Shown here: positions 54,007 to 62,483 of the stretch, piece by piece | Position numbering within the stretch: position 1 is the stretch's first letter | Layout: each line of letters starts with the position of its first letter | Source: DATFDN01 sp963818725 | Lineage (GTDB): Bacteria > Pseudomonadota > Alphaproteobacteria > Acetobacterales > Acetobacteraceae | Assembly: GCA_963818725.1 (NCBI GenBank) | Contig: CAWFTU010000014.1 | Coordinates: 124,001-188,000, forward strand | Reading direction: 5' to 3' | DNA length: 64,000 nucleotides | Translations under genes and position numbers: made by a program | The notes under the pieces: generated by a model | Seen by the model: only the letters and a program-made list of their open reading frames with translations | Told to the model about the DNA's origin: nothing | The model's database searches: none

Positions 54007-55017
54007 ATGGTGTATTCCGCCGATCTTACCCTTCCGACCCCGCTTGGCGAAAGCCCGGCCTTCCAGGCCATGCTTGCCCATGTCTCCCGCCTGGCGCCGC
54101 TTGACCGTCCCGTGCTGGTTGTCGGCGAGCGCGGCACCGGCAAGGAGCTTGTGGCAAGTCGTCTCGCCTATCTCTCACCCCGCTGGACTCGGCCGTTCAT
54201 CAAGCTCAACTGCGCCGCCCTTCCCGAAAGCCTGCTCAACTCCGAGCTGTTCGGCCACGAGGCTGGCGCCTTCACTGGGGCCGGGCGCCGCCGCCCCGGG
54301 CGCTTCGAGCTAGCCGATGGCGGCACGCTGTTCTTGGACGAGGTCGCCAACGCCTCGCTCGCGGTGCAAGAAAAGCTGCTCCGCGCGATTGAGTATGGCG
54401 CCTTCGAGCGGGTCGGCGGCAACGACACACTCGCCGTGGACGTGCGCGTGATCGCCGCGACCAATGCCGATCTGCCGGCGCTGGCCGCGTCGGGCCGTTT
54501 CCGGGCCGATCTGCTCGACCGCCTCGCCTTCGACGTGGTGGCGTTGCCGCCGCTGCGAGACCGTCCGGAGGACATTCCATTGCTCGCCGAGCACTTCGCG
54601 ACGCGCATGACCGCGGAGCTTGGGCGTGCGTATTTCGCCGGCTTCGCCCAGGCCGCGATGAACCGGCTTCGCGCCCATGACTGGCCCGGCAATGTGCGCG
54701 AGCTGCGCAATGTGGCGGAACGCAGCGTGTGTCGGATGGAGCGGCCCCACCAGCCTCTCGACGAGGTGGTCCTGGACCCCTTCGCCGGGTTGGCGCGGTT
54801 GGCGCCGGCCGCCATCCCGGCCCCTGCCCCTTCAGTACCGCCATCAGCCTCCGACTTCGCGGGCACCGTGCGCCGGTTCGAGGCCGACCTGCTGCGCCGC
54901 GCGCTGGAGGAGAGCCGGTACAACCAGCGCCGCGCCGCGGAACGCCTGGGCCTCAGCTACGATCAGCTCCGCCACCTGCTGCGCTCGCACCCCGATCTGC
55001 GCCCGGCCCGTTCATAG
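54007..55017 (+). CDS. pspF: PspF sigma-54-dependent activator
   Basis: 336 residues without an N-terminal receiver domain, as in PspF. AAA+ motifs: Walker A VLVVGERGTGKELVASRLAY, the sigma-54-contact loop ELFGHEAGAFTGAGRRRPGR (GAFTGA), Walker B GGTLFLDEVANASLAVQEKL and sensor regions VRVIAATNADLPALAASG and AHDWPGNVRELRNVAERSV. A C-terminal Fis-type HTH follows (NQRRAAERLGLSYDQLRHLL). It is divergent from pspA across a 131-nt gap that contains the sigma-54 promoter. PspA should hold it inactive without stress. Confidence 0.94.
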   Translation: MVYSADLTLPTPLGESPAFQAMLAHVSRLAPLDRPVLVVGERGTGKELVASRLAYLSPRWTRPFIKLNCAALPESLLNSELFGHEAGAFTGAGRRRPGRFELADGGTLFLDEVANASLAVQEKLLRAIEYGAFERVGGNDTLAVDVRVIAATNADLPALAASGRFRADLLDRLAFDVVALPPLRDRPEDIPLLAEHFATRMTAELGRAYFAGFAQAAMNRLRAHDWPGNVRELRNVAERSVCRMERPHQPLDEVVLDPFAGLARLAPAAIPAPAPSVPPSASDFAGTVRRFEADLLRRALEESRYNQRRAAERLGLSYDQLRHLLRSHPDLRPARS

Positions 55018-55084
55018 AAGCGCCATGGAACGGCCTTGGCCGCCAGCCGTTGCGACGGATGCTGGCACAAGGAGGCGCGGAGCC

Positions 55085-55348
55085 ATGGCAGAGCAGAGCG
55101 AGCAGCTTGAGCGGCGCTACAAGGTGCGCCAGGTCACGAACATGCAAGCCTCCTGGACCGAGCAGGAGCGGAGCGGCCCGGGCAAGTTCACCCTTCAGCT
55201 CATCCTGGACAATGGTGTCGAGGAGTACATCCTTGATACCGACGCCGAAGATCTCGAGGTGCTGCTGAGGCTGTCCGAGCGAAGCAGCCACATCATGTTC
55301 GACTTGGAACGCAAGGTGCTGATGTTCAACAACATGACCGTCAGGTAG
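55085..55348 (+). CDS. Conserved small protein of unknown function
   Basis: 87 residues (MAEQSEQLERRYKVRQVTNM ... LERKVLMFNNMTVR) with a good AAGGAGG site. It seems to form a small alpha/beta domain, with LQLILDNGVEEYILDTDAED and RSSHIMFDLERKVLMFNN. No cysteine, signal or membrane segment. It lies between pspF and a DUF4336 gene, only 4 nt from the latter, so they may be co-expressed. I do not recognise a family. Confidence 0.65.
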   Translation: MAEQSEQLERRYKVRQVTNMQASWTEQERSGPGKFTLQLILDNGVEEYILDTDAEDLEVLLRLSERSSHIMFDLERKVLMFNNMTVR

Positions 55349-55352
55349 GGAC

Positions 55353-56102
55353 GTGCCGGACGACCGCGCCACCTATCCGCCACTTGATGTCCTGAAACCT
55401 GTCGCCGCGGGCGTGTGGATCGTCGATAGCGGGCCGTTGCGCACGCTGGGCATGTCTCTCCCGGTGCGCATGACGGTGATACGCCTGGGCGACGGCGGGA
55501 TGTGGCTGCACTCGCCGACCCGCTGCGTTGAAGGGCTGCGGCGATCCATCGAAGAGCTCGGCCCGATCCGCCACTTGGTCGCGCCCAACGTGGCGCACTG
55601 GTCCTTTTTGAAGGATTGGCAGCGGAATTGCCCGGACGCGCTGACGTGGGCGGCGCCGAACCTGCGCCAGCGCCGGCAGGTGCGGAAGGCGGAGTTGAGG
55701 CTGGATCGCGACCTGTCCGACACGTCTCCGCCGGAGTGGGCCAGCGAGATCGAGCAGGTGGTGGTTCCCGGCGGAGCAGGATTCAGGGAAGTGGACTTCT
55801 TCCACCGAACCTCCCGCACCTTGGTTCTGACCGACTTGGTGCTGAACCTTGAACCGGAGAAAGTTCCCTGGTTCGTCCGCCCGATCGGGAGCCTGCTCGG
55901 CGTGCGCGCCCCGAACGGCAGGGCGCCCATCTATCTGCGGTTGATCATCTTGGTACGTCGCCAGGATGCCGCTCAGGCCGCCTCCACGATGGTGGGGTGG
56001 AGGCCCGAGCGCGTGATCTTCACCCACGGCGCGTGGTTCGAACGCGACGGCACCGCCGCGCTTCGCCGGTCACTGTCTTGGCTTCTGCCCCGGCTGGGTT
56101 AG
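55353..56102 (+). CDS. DUF4336 domain protein (metallo-beta-lactamase-like fold)
   Basis: 249 residues from a GTG at 55353. Features of DUF4336: LKPVAAGVWIVDSGPLRTLG, MTVIRLGDGGMWLHSPTRCV, IRHLVAPNVAHWSFLKDWQR and FHRTSRTLVLTDLVLNLEPE. The layout resembles the metallo-hydrolase fold but the usual HxHxDH motif is absent (VAPNVAHWSF in its place). Function unknown. Starts 4 nt after the preceding small gene. Confidence 0.8.
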   Translation: MPDDRATYPPLDVLKPVAAGVWIVDSGPLRTLGMSLPVRMTVIRLGDGGMWLHSPTRCVEGLRRSIEELGPIRHLVAPNVAHWSFLKDWQRNCPDALTWAAPNLRQRRQVRKAELRLDRDLSDTSPPEWASEIEQVVVPGGAGFREVDFFHRTSRTLVLTDLVLNLEPEKVPWFVRPIGSLLGVRAPNGRAPIYLRLIILVRRQDAAQAASTMVGWRPERVIFTHGAWFERDGTAALRRSLSWLLPRLG

Positions 56103-56147
56103 AGCGGCGTCAGGTTGATGGGGACCAGGACCTGTGCTCCACCCGGA

Positions 56148-56348
56148 TCAGAACCCCACCTTCCGCGACAGCTCCTCGCGCCAGCGCGAGCTGGATGCGG
56201 GCTCGACGGCGCGCTTGGTTTCGGAATCGAGGATTTCCGGTTCGGCGTCCGGGTTGCTTAGCAGTGTCTCCCGGGCACGCGCGAGCGCCTCGTCCAAGGT
56301 TGCGAAGGTTGCGACGTGGCGTTGGTCAACATGCAGCTCGAAGGCCAT
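56148..56348 (-). CDS. Small protein of unknown function
   Basis: 66 residues (MAFELHVDQRHVATFATLDE ... SRWREELSRKVGF). The charged, regular sequence with TLDEALARARETLLSNPDAE suggests an alpha/beta fold of a short repeat-like kind. Convergent with DUF4336, 45 nt apart. GC-rich codon use is like its neighbours. No family recognised; kept because the frame shows good codon bias and a clean start. Confidence 0.5.
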   Translation of the reverse strand: MAFELHVDQRHVATFATLDEALARARETLLSNPDAEPEILDSETKRAVEPASSSRWREELSRKVGF

Positions 56349-56629
56349 GATGCAGCTCCAAAAGGCTCCATTTCCAGAACGGGTGTCACCGGATCGCGTT
56401 CCCCGACACCCCGAGGCCGGTCTCGGCGCCAGGGGCGCATGTGCCGAGCCACGAGTGCCACGAAGGGCCGCCACCCTAACGAGGTCACTGGCGATCCGGC
56501 CCGCGCTGCCGGCAGCAGGCCGCGCGGCAAGGCCCGGCTTCGCATCCGCGATGTGCCGCATAGTGCGTTCACCTCGTGTCCGTGATACGCCATATCCGCG
56601 CAGGGGGCGCTTCCCAAGGGAAGAACAAG
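56349..56629. other. Upstream region of chvI, no gene recognised
   Basis: 281 nt between the small minus-strand gene and chvI. I find no supported coding sequence or RNA. It should hold the chvI promoter, and an AAGGGAAG stretch at about 56616-56623 is the likely ribosome-binding site. Confidence 0.45.
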
Positions 56630-57332
56630 ATGAAGCACACCATCGCCTTGGTGGACGATGACCGCAACATCCTGACGAGCGTCACGATGACGCTGGAGCA
56701 AGAGGGTTTCCAGGTACGCACGTACACCGATGGCGAGAGCGCCCTACAGGCCCTGACCTCTCGCCCGGTGGACCTTGCCGTGCTGGACATCAAGATGCCG
56801 CGCATGGACGGAATGGAGCTGCTGCAACGGCTGCGCCAGCGGAGCTCCATGCCGGTGATCTTCCTGACCTCGAAGGACGAGGAGGTCGACGAGTTGATGG
56901 GGCTGCGGCTGGGCGCCGATGACTACATCACCAAGCCGTTCAGCCAGCGGCTGCTGCTCGAGCGGATCCGCGCCCTGCTGCGCCGCAACGAGGCGTCCAG
57001 GGCCGAGGGCTCGGGCGCCGCGCCAAGCGGCGTGATGGTGCGCGGCGACCTGATCCTGGACGAGACGAAGCATCAGTGCTTGTGGAAGGGCACCGACATC
57101 CAGTTGACCGTGACCGAGTTCCTCCTCGTGAAGGCGCTCGCCGCGCGTCCGGGCATGGTGAAGAGCCGCGACCAGCTCATCAACGCCGCCTATGGCGAGA
57201 ACATCTACGTGGACGATCGCACGATCGACAGCCATGTGAAGCGGATTCGCAAGAAGTTCCGCACGGCGGAGGAACTCCTTCAATCAGATCGAGACGCTGT
57301 ACGGGATCGGCTATCGATACAAGGAGCGTTGA
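56630..57332 (+). CDS. chvI: ChvI-type OmpR-family response regulator, one-base frameshift at end
   Basis: Receiver plus winged-helix DNA-binding protein. MKHTIALVDDDRNILTSVTM and VDLAVLDIKMPRMDGMELLQ hold the acidic pocket and the phospho-Asp (LDIKMP); IFLTSKDEEVDELMGLRLGA and DDYITKPFSQRLLLERIRAL complete it. The C-terminal domain is seen in LTVTEFLLVKALAARPGMVK and NIYVDDRTIDSHVKRIRKKF. An extra A near 57277 breaks the last 19 codons, whose expected sequence SFNQIETLYGIGYRYKER is in the next frame to a TGA at 57330. Corrected length is 233 residues. The pattern matches alphaproteobacterial ChvI, which controls envelope and acid stress genes. Confidence 0.9.
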
Positions 57333-57333
57333 T

Positions 57334-58998
57334 GTGCGGCGTCTGGCTTGGCGCCCTCGCGCCGCACCGGCCGGCGTGTCGCCGTCTCCTCGCCCGCACT
57401 GGGTTTCCCCCATGCTGCGCCGCATCCTCCTCGTCAACGCGCTGCCGCTGGCGCTGCTCGTCGTCGCGCTGCTCTATTTCGACCAGTACCAGAATGGCTT
57501 GCTTGAGGCCGAGGTGTCGGCCCTGCGCGAGCAGGCGCGCATCTTCGCGGGCGCCCTGGCCCAGAGCGCGGTCAGCGTCGCCGTCCCCCATGACCCCAGG
57601 CTGGTTCCCGACGTCGCCCGCCCGCTGCTCTATCGGCTGACGGAGCCAAGTCCGGACGCCGAGGCGAAGCTCTACGCGCCCGATGGGGCGTTGATCGCTG
57701 ATTCGCGCGTGCGCGACGGTCCCAAGGGCGCTCAGCGCGAGCCGCTTCCGCCGGCGCCGAACCGGGGTCCGGTCCTGGCGGCGATCGGCTGGATTTATGA
57801 TCAGTTGCAATCGCTGATGCCGCAGAAGCGGTCCACCCTGGCCGACCTCACCCCCGGCGGCGCCGGACCCGAGTGGCAGCCCGACGTCAAGGAGGAGCTG
57901 CGGCTCTCCAGTTCCGACCAAAGCCATGAGACGCCGCCCTATATACGCCGGACCAGCGACGATCGGCTGCTGGTGACGGTCGCCGTCCCGGTGCAGCGCG
58001 ACGAGCATACGGTGGGTATCGTCCTGCTGACCCGCGAGGCGCGAGAGGTGGATGCCAGCCTGTTCGCCGTCCGCACGTCCATTCTGGCGCTGTTCGGCCT
58101 CGCGCTGGCGCTGACGGTGCTGCTGTCGTGGTATCTGTCGCTCACTATCGCTCGCCCGATCCTGCAACTGGCCTCCGCCGCGGCTGAAATGCGGGAGGGC
58201 GAGGGCCGGACCGGCAGCGTGCCCCGGCGGCTGTTGCAGCGCCGCGACGAGGTGGGCACGCTCGCGGTGGCGCTGGCTAACTCGGCGGCGGCGCTGTGGC
58301 ACCGGATGGACGCGATCGAGCGCTTCGCGGCCGACGTCGCGCACGAGATCAAGAACCCCCTCAGCTCGATCCGCAGCGCCATCGAGACGCTGCGCCGGAT
58401 CGACGACCCGATGCGCCGCAAGCAGTTGCTCGCCATCGTCACCGATGACGTGACCCGGCTCGACCGGCTCATCAGCGACGTCGCCGATGCGTCACGCGTG
58501 GACGCCGAGCTGTCGCGCATCGCCGCCGAGCGGGTCGATGTCGCCCCAATCCTGCGCACGCTGAAGGAGTTGCAGGACGCCACGCGCGGCGAGAACGAAC
58601 CGTGGATCGACCTCGACGTGCCAGAAAGCGGGTTGGTGGTGCGCGGAGTCGAGGACCGGCTGGTGCAAGTCTTCCGCAACCTCATCAGCAACGCTGAATC
58701 CTTCAGCCCGCCCCGCGGGCGCATCGCCGTCAGCGCACGCGAACGCGGCGGCGCCGTGGCGATCGTGGTGGATGACGAAGGCCCCGGGATTCCCGACGGA
58801 AAGCTTGAGCAGGTCTTCGATCGCTTCTACAGCGAACGCCCGCGCGAGGAGCGGTTCGGCCAGCACTCTGGGCTCGGGCTTTCCATCAGCAAGCAAATCG
58901 TCGAGGCGCTGCGCGGCCGCATCACGGCCGAGAACCGCCGCGACCGGGACGGCGGCGTGCTCGGCGCGCGCTTCATCGTGACGCTGCCGGTCGCGTAG
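57334..58998 (+). CDS. chvG: ChvG-type sensor histidine kinase
   Basis: 554 residues from a GTG at 57334, one base after the chvI stop. Order: Arg-rich cytoplasmic start, first membrane helix (LLVNALPLALLVVALLYFDQ), periplasmic sensor domain of some 200 residues (ExoR-binding in relatives), second helix (ILALFGLALALTVLLSWYLS), HAMP (RPILQLASAAAEMREGEGRT), H-box ERFAADVAHEIKNPLSSIRS, N-box VFRNLISNAESFSPP and G-boxes VDDEGPGIPDGKLEQVFDRF and GQHSGLGLSISKQIVEALRG. Phosphorylates ChvI. The exoR gene is not in the window. Confidence 0.92.
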   Translation: MRRLAWRPRAAPAGVSPSPRPHWVSPMLRRILLVNALPLALLVVALLYFDQYQNGLLEAEVSALREQARIFAGALAQSAVSVAVPHDPRLVPDVARPLLYRLTEPSPDAEAKLYAPDGALIADSRVRDGPKGAQREPLPPAPNRGPVLAAIGWIYDQLQSLMPQKRSTLADLTPGGAGPEWQPDVKEELRLSSSDQSHETPPYIRRTSDDRLLVTVAVPVQRDEHTVGIVLLTREAREVDASLFAVRTSILALFGLALALTVLLSWYLSLTIARPILQLASAAAEMREGEGRTGSVPRRLLQRRDEVGTLAVALANSAAALWHRMDAIERFAADVAHEIKNPLSSIRSAIETLRRIDDPMRRKQLLAIVTDDVTRLDRLISDVADASRVDAELSRIAAERVDVAPILRTLKELQDATRGENEPWIDLDVPESGLVVRGVEDRLVQVFRNLISNAESFSPPRGRIAVSARERGGAVAIVVDDEGPGIPDGKLEQVFDRFYSERPREERFGQHSGLGLSISKQIVEALRGRITAENRRDRDGGVLGARFIVTLPVA

Positions 58999-59095
58999 GC
59001 TCGCTGGCGCCTCGCCTCGCGTCCCAGGAGCAATGAGCACGCTTCACCTGAGCGGCTTTACCATTCCTTGACCCGGCCCGCGCCATGTTCGGCCC

Positions 59096-60667
59096 ATGCA
59101 CAGCCCCGCCGCGGCCTTGCTCGAAGCCGTCCAGCATCACCGGGCCGGCCGGCGGGCCGAGGCTGCCGCGATCTGCCAGGCGGTGCTGGCCGCCGAGCCG
59201 GGCCAGCCGCGCGCATTGTTCGTCTCGGGACTGCTGCTGCTGGACGAGGATCGGGCGGATGAGGCCGGCCGGATGTTCGCGCGTGCGCTCGAGCGCGATC
59301 CGACGCATCAGGGCGCTCGCGTCAACCTGGCCCGCGCCCTGCTCGCGGCATCGCGGCTCGATGAGGCCCTGGCCGCGGCCGACGCGGGTCTCGCCATGTT
59401 TCCGGACGTGGCCGAGCTGCATTTCGTGCGCGGCACCGCGCTCAACGCTGCCCAGCGGTGCGAAGAAGCGGCTGCCGCGTTGGCGCGCGCTGTCGCGCTC
59501 GATCCAGGGCACGCTCCGTCCTGGCTCAATCTCGGCAACGCCGAGGCCGACCTCGATCGGCTCGAAGCGGCCGAGCGTCACATCCGCGCCGCGCTCCGCC
59601 TCGCTCCGGGCTTGATCGAGGCCCATGCCAGCCTGGGTTTCGTGCTGACCTCGCTCGGCCGCCTCGACGAGGCCCACGACGCCTGCGCCGCGGCCATCGC
59701 GCGGGCGCCCGATTTCGCTCAGGCGCATTGGAACCTCGCCACCGCCGCCCTGCTCGCCGGGGACTTCGAGACGGGCTTTCGCGAGTACGAGTGGCGCAAG
59801 CGCCACGACCGGTTCCGGCGCGATTTCATCGATCTGCCCGGCCGCGTCTGGAACGGCGAGGCCGTGGACGGCCAGCATGTGCTGGTGCATGCCGAGCAGG
59901 GCCTGGGCGACACGATCCAGCTCAGCCGCTACATGCGGCTGATCGCCGCGAGGGGCGCGCGCGTGACCCTGGCCTGTGATCGGCGGCTGATCCCGCTGCT
60001 GCGCCACGCGCCGGGACTGGAGGCGGCGATCGACAAGTCCGGACCGCTGCCCGCTTACGATTACTGGATCGATCAGATGAGCCTGCCGCGCGTTTTCGCC
60101 ACCACGCCGGCGACGATCCCCTCGCCCTCCGGCTGGCTCGCCGCCCCCGATCCGGCGGCGGTGGCACGCCTGAAAGCCGAGCTGCCGGCGGGCAGGCGCA
60201 TCGGCATCGTCTGGGCGGGGAACCCAGCGCACTCCAACGACCGTCGCCGCCCTCTGCCCCTGCCAGCGGTGGCCCGCCTCGCCACGGCGGCGTGTGGGCG
60301 GCTCATCAGCCTCCAAGTGGGGCCGCGCACCGCCGAGGCAGCGCTGTACGGCTTCCACGACCTCTCGCCGCGCCTCACCGATTACGCCGCCACGGCGGCG
60401 GCGATCTCCGCGCTCGATCTCGTGCTCTGTGTGGACACATCTGTCGCCCATCTCGCCGGCGCGCTCGGCAGACCGGCCTGGGTGATGCTGCCCTACGCCC
60501 CTGACTGGCGCTGGATGCTCGGGCGCGACGATACGCCGTGGTACCGGTCGCTGCGCCTGTTCCGCCAGGACCGGCCGGGCGACTGGACCTCGGTGACTGA
60601 TCGCGTCGGCACGGCCATAAGACGCTACCTGGCAGGCGCGGCCGACGTTTCGCCGATGGCGCAATAG
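59096..60667 (+). CDS. TPR protein with glycosyltransferase-like C-terminal domain
   Basis: 523 residues. Residues 1-200 are about six tetratricopeptide repeats (ALLEAVQHHRAGRRAEAAAI, LNLGNAEADLDRLEAAERHI, ASLGFVLTSLGRLDEAHDAC). The rest resembles the ADP-heptose/GT41-like transferase fold, with HVLVHAEQGLGDTIQLSRYM, RIGIVWAGNPAHSNDRRRPL and LVLCVDTSVAHLAGALGRPA, which correspond to the nucleotide-sugar site of GT9-type enzymes. Similar proteins occur near flagellin or surface-glycan genes. Substrate unknown. The 3' end overlaps the next, convergent gene by 43 nt. Confidence 0.82.
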   Translation: MHSPAAALLEAVQHHRAGRRAEAAAICQAVLAAEPGQPRALFVSGLLLLDEDRADEAGRMFARALERDPTHQGARVNLARALLAASRLDEALAAADAGLAMFPDVAELHFVRGTALNAAQRCEEAAAALARAVALDPGHAPSWLNLGNAEADLDRLEAAERHIRAALRLAPGLIEAHASLGFVLTSLGRLDEAHDACAAAIARAPDFAQAHWNLATAALLAGDFETGFREYEWRKRHDRFRRDFIDLPGRVWNGEAVDGQHVLVHAEQGLGDTIQLSRYMRLIAARGARVTLACDRRLIPLLRHAPGLEAAIDKSGPLPAYDYWIDQMSLPRVFATTPATIPSPSGWLAAPDPAAVARLKAELPAGRRIGIVWAGNPAHSNDRRRPLPLPAVARLATAACGRLISLQVGPRTAEAALYGFHDLSPRLTDYAATAAAISALDLVLCVDTSVAHLAGALGRPAWVMLPYAPDWRWMLGRDDTPWYRSLRLFRQDRPGDWTSVTDRVGTAIRRYLAGAADVSPMAQ

Positions 60668-62340
60668 CTGCCCGACGCGGTCTTCGCGAGCACACGGATC
60701 GGCCCCGGCGCGGCATCCGCGAAGGCGATCCAGCCCGTTCGCCGCTCCCGGATTCGCAGCGCCACCTGAACGTCCTCCCGGCTCCTTCCGAAGATTCCAG
60801 TCCCCAAGGTTCGTCCTGCGTCATCAACGACCACGACGCCCTTCGGCAGATCCTGATGCGCGGCGTCCCAGGCCCAACCCTCCAGGACCAGCTTCCCCGG
60901 CGTGGCAGTCGGACGGAGCGCGTCAATATGTCCGGGACACGTCCCATCCACGTGCGGATACGGCGGTGGGTCGTCGAAGCCTGGAACGCCGCGGCCGAAC
61001 ATGCCGAAACCTTGGCTCCGCGCCTGCCGAGCCATGTCGATCAGATGCGCCGGAATTGGATAGAGGGGCAAAATGTACTTCTCGTCGTAGACCGCGTTGC
61101 GGAGAGCCAGACCGGCGGTTTTTTGGATGAGGGCAACGGTCCGGTTGGGCCGCAGCGCCTCGCTCTGAGCCACGCCTATTCCGATCAGCGCCAAGCCGCA
61201 CAGGAGAAGCGGCACGCCGCGCCGCGTCCGCGGCGAGTTGACGATAAGGAACAAGAGCAGGGTGATCCAGGCAAGCAGGGCCTGGGTCGTGTAGCGAGAG
61301 ATCAGCGCCCCCGCAAGGCCGATCGACAGCCGCCCCCCGGCCGTGACCACGGCGCTGACGCACGCCGCGACCGCCGTCATCCAGAGCTGAGGAGCACGCA
61401 CCCGCTCGCCTCGGGTGAGCACGGCCACGAGCCCTGCGAGCGTGCCGAGCACCGTGAGCAGGCCGCACGCCGCCGCAACGGGCCACCACGACGTTTTGTA
61501 GACGTCCCCGACGACGCCGGCGACGGGAGAGCCCAGACACAGAAGGACGAAGGCAAGCGCATGCCTCGGATCATGTAGTATCGACGAGAGAGGCGTTTCT
61601 TGTGACAGCGGGCCTTGGGCGCCTGGCGCGTGGTGGAAGTATATGAACCATGTCACCACCGCGATTGCCGCGGTCACAAGGACATGCCGCCACGGAAGTC
61701 GGAGCAGCACCGCAAGCACGCTGGCCAGAGGGAGGATCAGCAGCCCGTTTGCCATGGCAAGGGCCGCTCCCAGGCCCGAGGCGATCGACACCCCAAGCCA
61801 CACCGGCGAATGCTGCCGCTGCTTGCAGAGGACCAGCGCGTGAAAGCTGAGCAGCCCGAACAGGCACACGGCAAAGAACGGAATTTGGAAGCCGCGCGTA
61901 AAGTTCTCCCACTGGATCCAGGAGAACCCGAACGCCGCGACCGTTCCCGTCAGGAACAGACGGATCGCGGCACCCCTTTCAAGATTCTGGTACAGTATCG
62001 AGAGGATGAGCACGACGAGCGCCGAACACAGCGCCAGATTGACCGAAATCGACAACAGGTCAATTCCGCCGAACCATCGGACGTCGGCGAAGAACACCAA
62101 GCGCGCCAAGACCTGGCGATGCTCGTTGAGGGGGGCCCACAGCGCGTTCCAGAAATTCACCTCAAGCTGGGTGTATTTCGCGATGTAGCCATCCCACTGA
62201 TCGTAGAACGGGACGGGCGAGTAGCGGAGTACGATCCCGGCGCAGGTCGTGATGACGACATAGAGCCCGAACGCGAGCGCGACCGATCCGGACATCAGCG
62301 CCAGACCGTCCGCGCGGCGCCGCAATCGATGGTGAAGCAT
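60625..62340 (-). CDS. Large multi-spanning membrane protein of unknown function
   Basis: 571 residues with about ten hydrophobic segments in the first 390 (for example SGSVALAFGLYVVITTCAGI, LALCSALVVLILSILYQN, LLAWITLLLFLIVN) and a soluble C-terminal domain of 180 residues (GKLVLEGWAWDAAHQDLPKG, RIRERRTGWIAFADAAPGPI). The first external loop has FYDQWDGYIAKYTQLEVNF and APLNEHRQVLARLVFFADV, in the position of catalytic acidic residues of GT-C transferases. A role in glycan transfer is possible but not proved. Codon use is less GC-biased than in the flanking genes. It overlaps the TPR gene by 43 nt tail to tail. Confidence 0.55.
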   Translation of the reverse strand: MLHHRLRRRADGLALMSGSVALAFGLYVVITTCAGIVLRYSPVPFYDQWDGYIAKYTQLEVNFWNALWAPLNEHRQVLARLVFFADVRWFGGIDLLSISVNLALCSALVVLILSILYQNLERGAAIRLFLTGTVAAFGFSWIQWENFTRGFQIPFFAVCLFGLLSFHALVLCKQRQHSPVWLGVSIASGLGAALAMANGLLILPLASVLAVLLRLPWRHVLVTAAIAVVTWFIYFHHAPGAQGPLSQETPLSSILHDPRHALAFVLLCLGSPVAGVVGDVYKTSWWPVAAACGLLTVLGTLAGLVAVLTRGERVRAPQLWMTAVAACVSAVVTAGGRLSIGLAGALISRYTTQALLAWITLLLFLIVNSPRTRRGVPLLLCGLALIGIGVAQSEALRPNRTVALIQKTAGLALRNAVYDEKYILPLYPIPAHLIDMARQARSQGFGMFGRGVPGFDDPPPYPHVDGTCPGHIDALRPTATPGKLVLEGWAWDAAHQDLPKGVVVVDDAGRTLGTGIFGRSREDVQVALRIRERRTGWIAFADAAPGPIRVLAKTASGSYCAIGETSAAPAR

Positions 62341-62483
62341 GTGCCGTCGCCCTTCAGCCAGCCGTCACCACCAACTCGCAGGCTGCACGGCATTGACGGG
62401 AACGGGGCGGGCATACCACCGTGACTGCTCCGGCGCCAAGCGTAGCGCGCCGGAAGGCTTAGACGGCTCGAGGGGAGCGCGCG

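Noticed and set aside
58973..60664. 563-codon open frame antisense to the TPR glycosyltransferase
   Set aside because: No motif, and the sense frame has clear TPR and transferase motifs.
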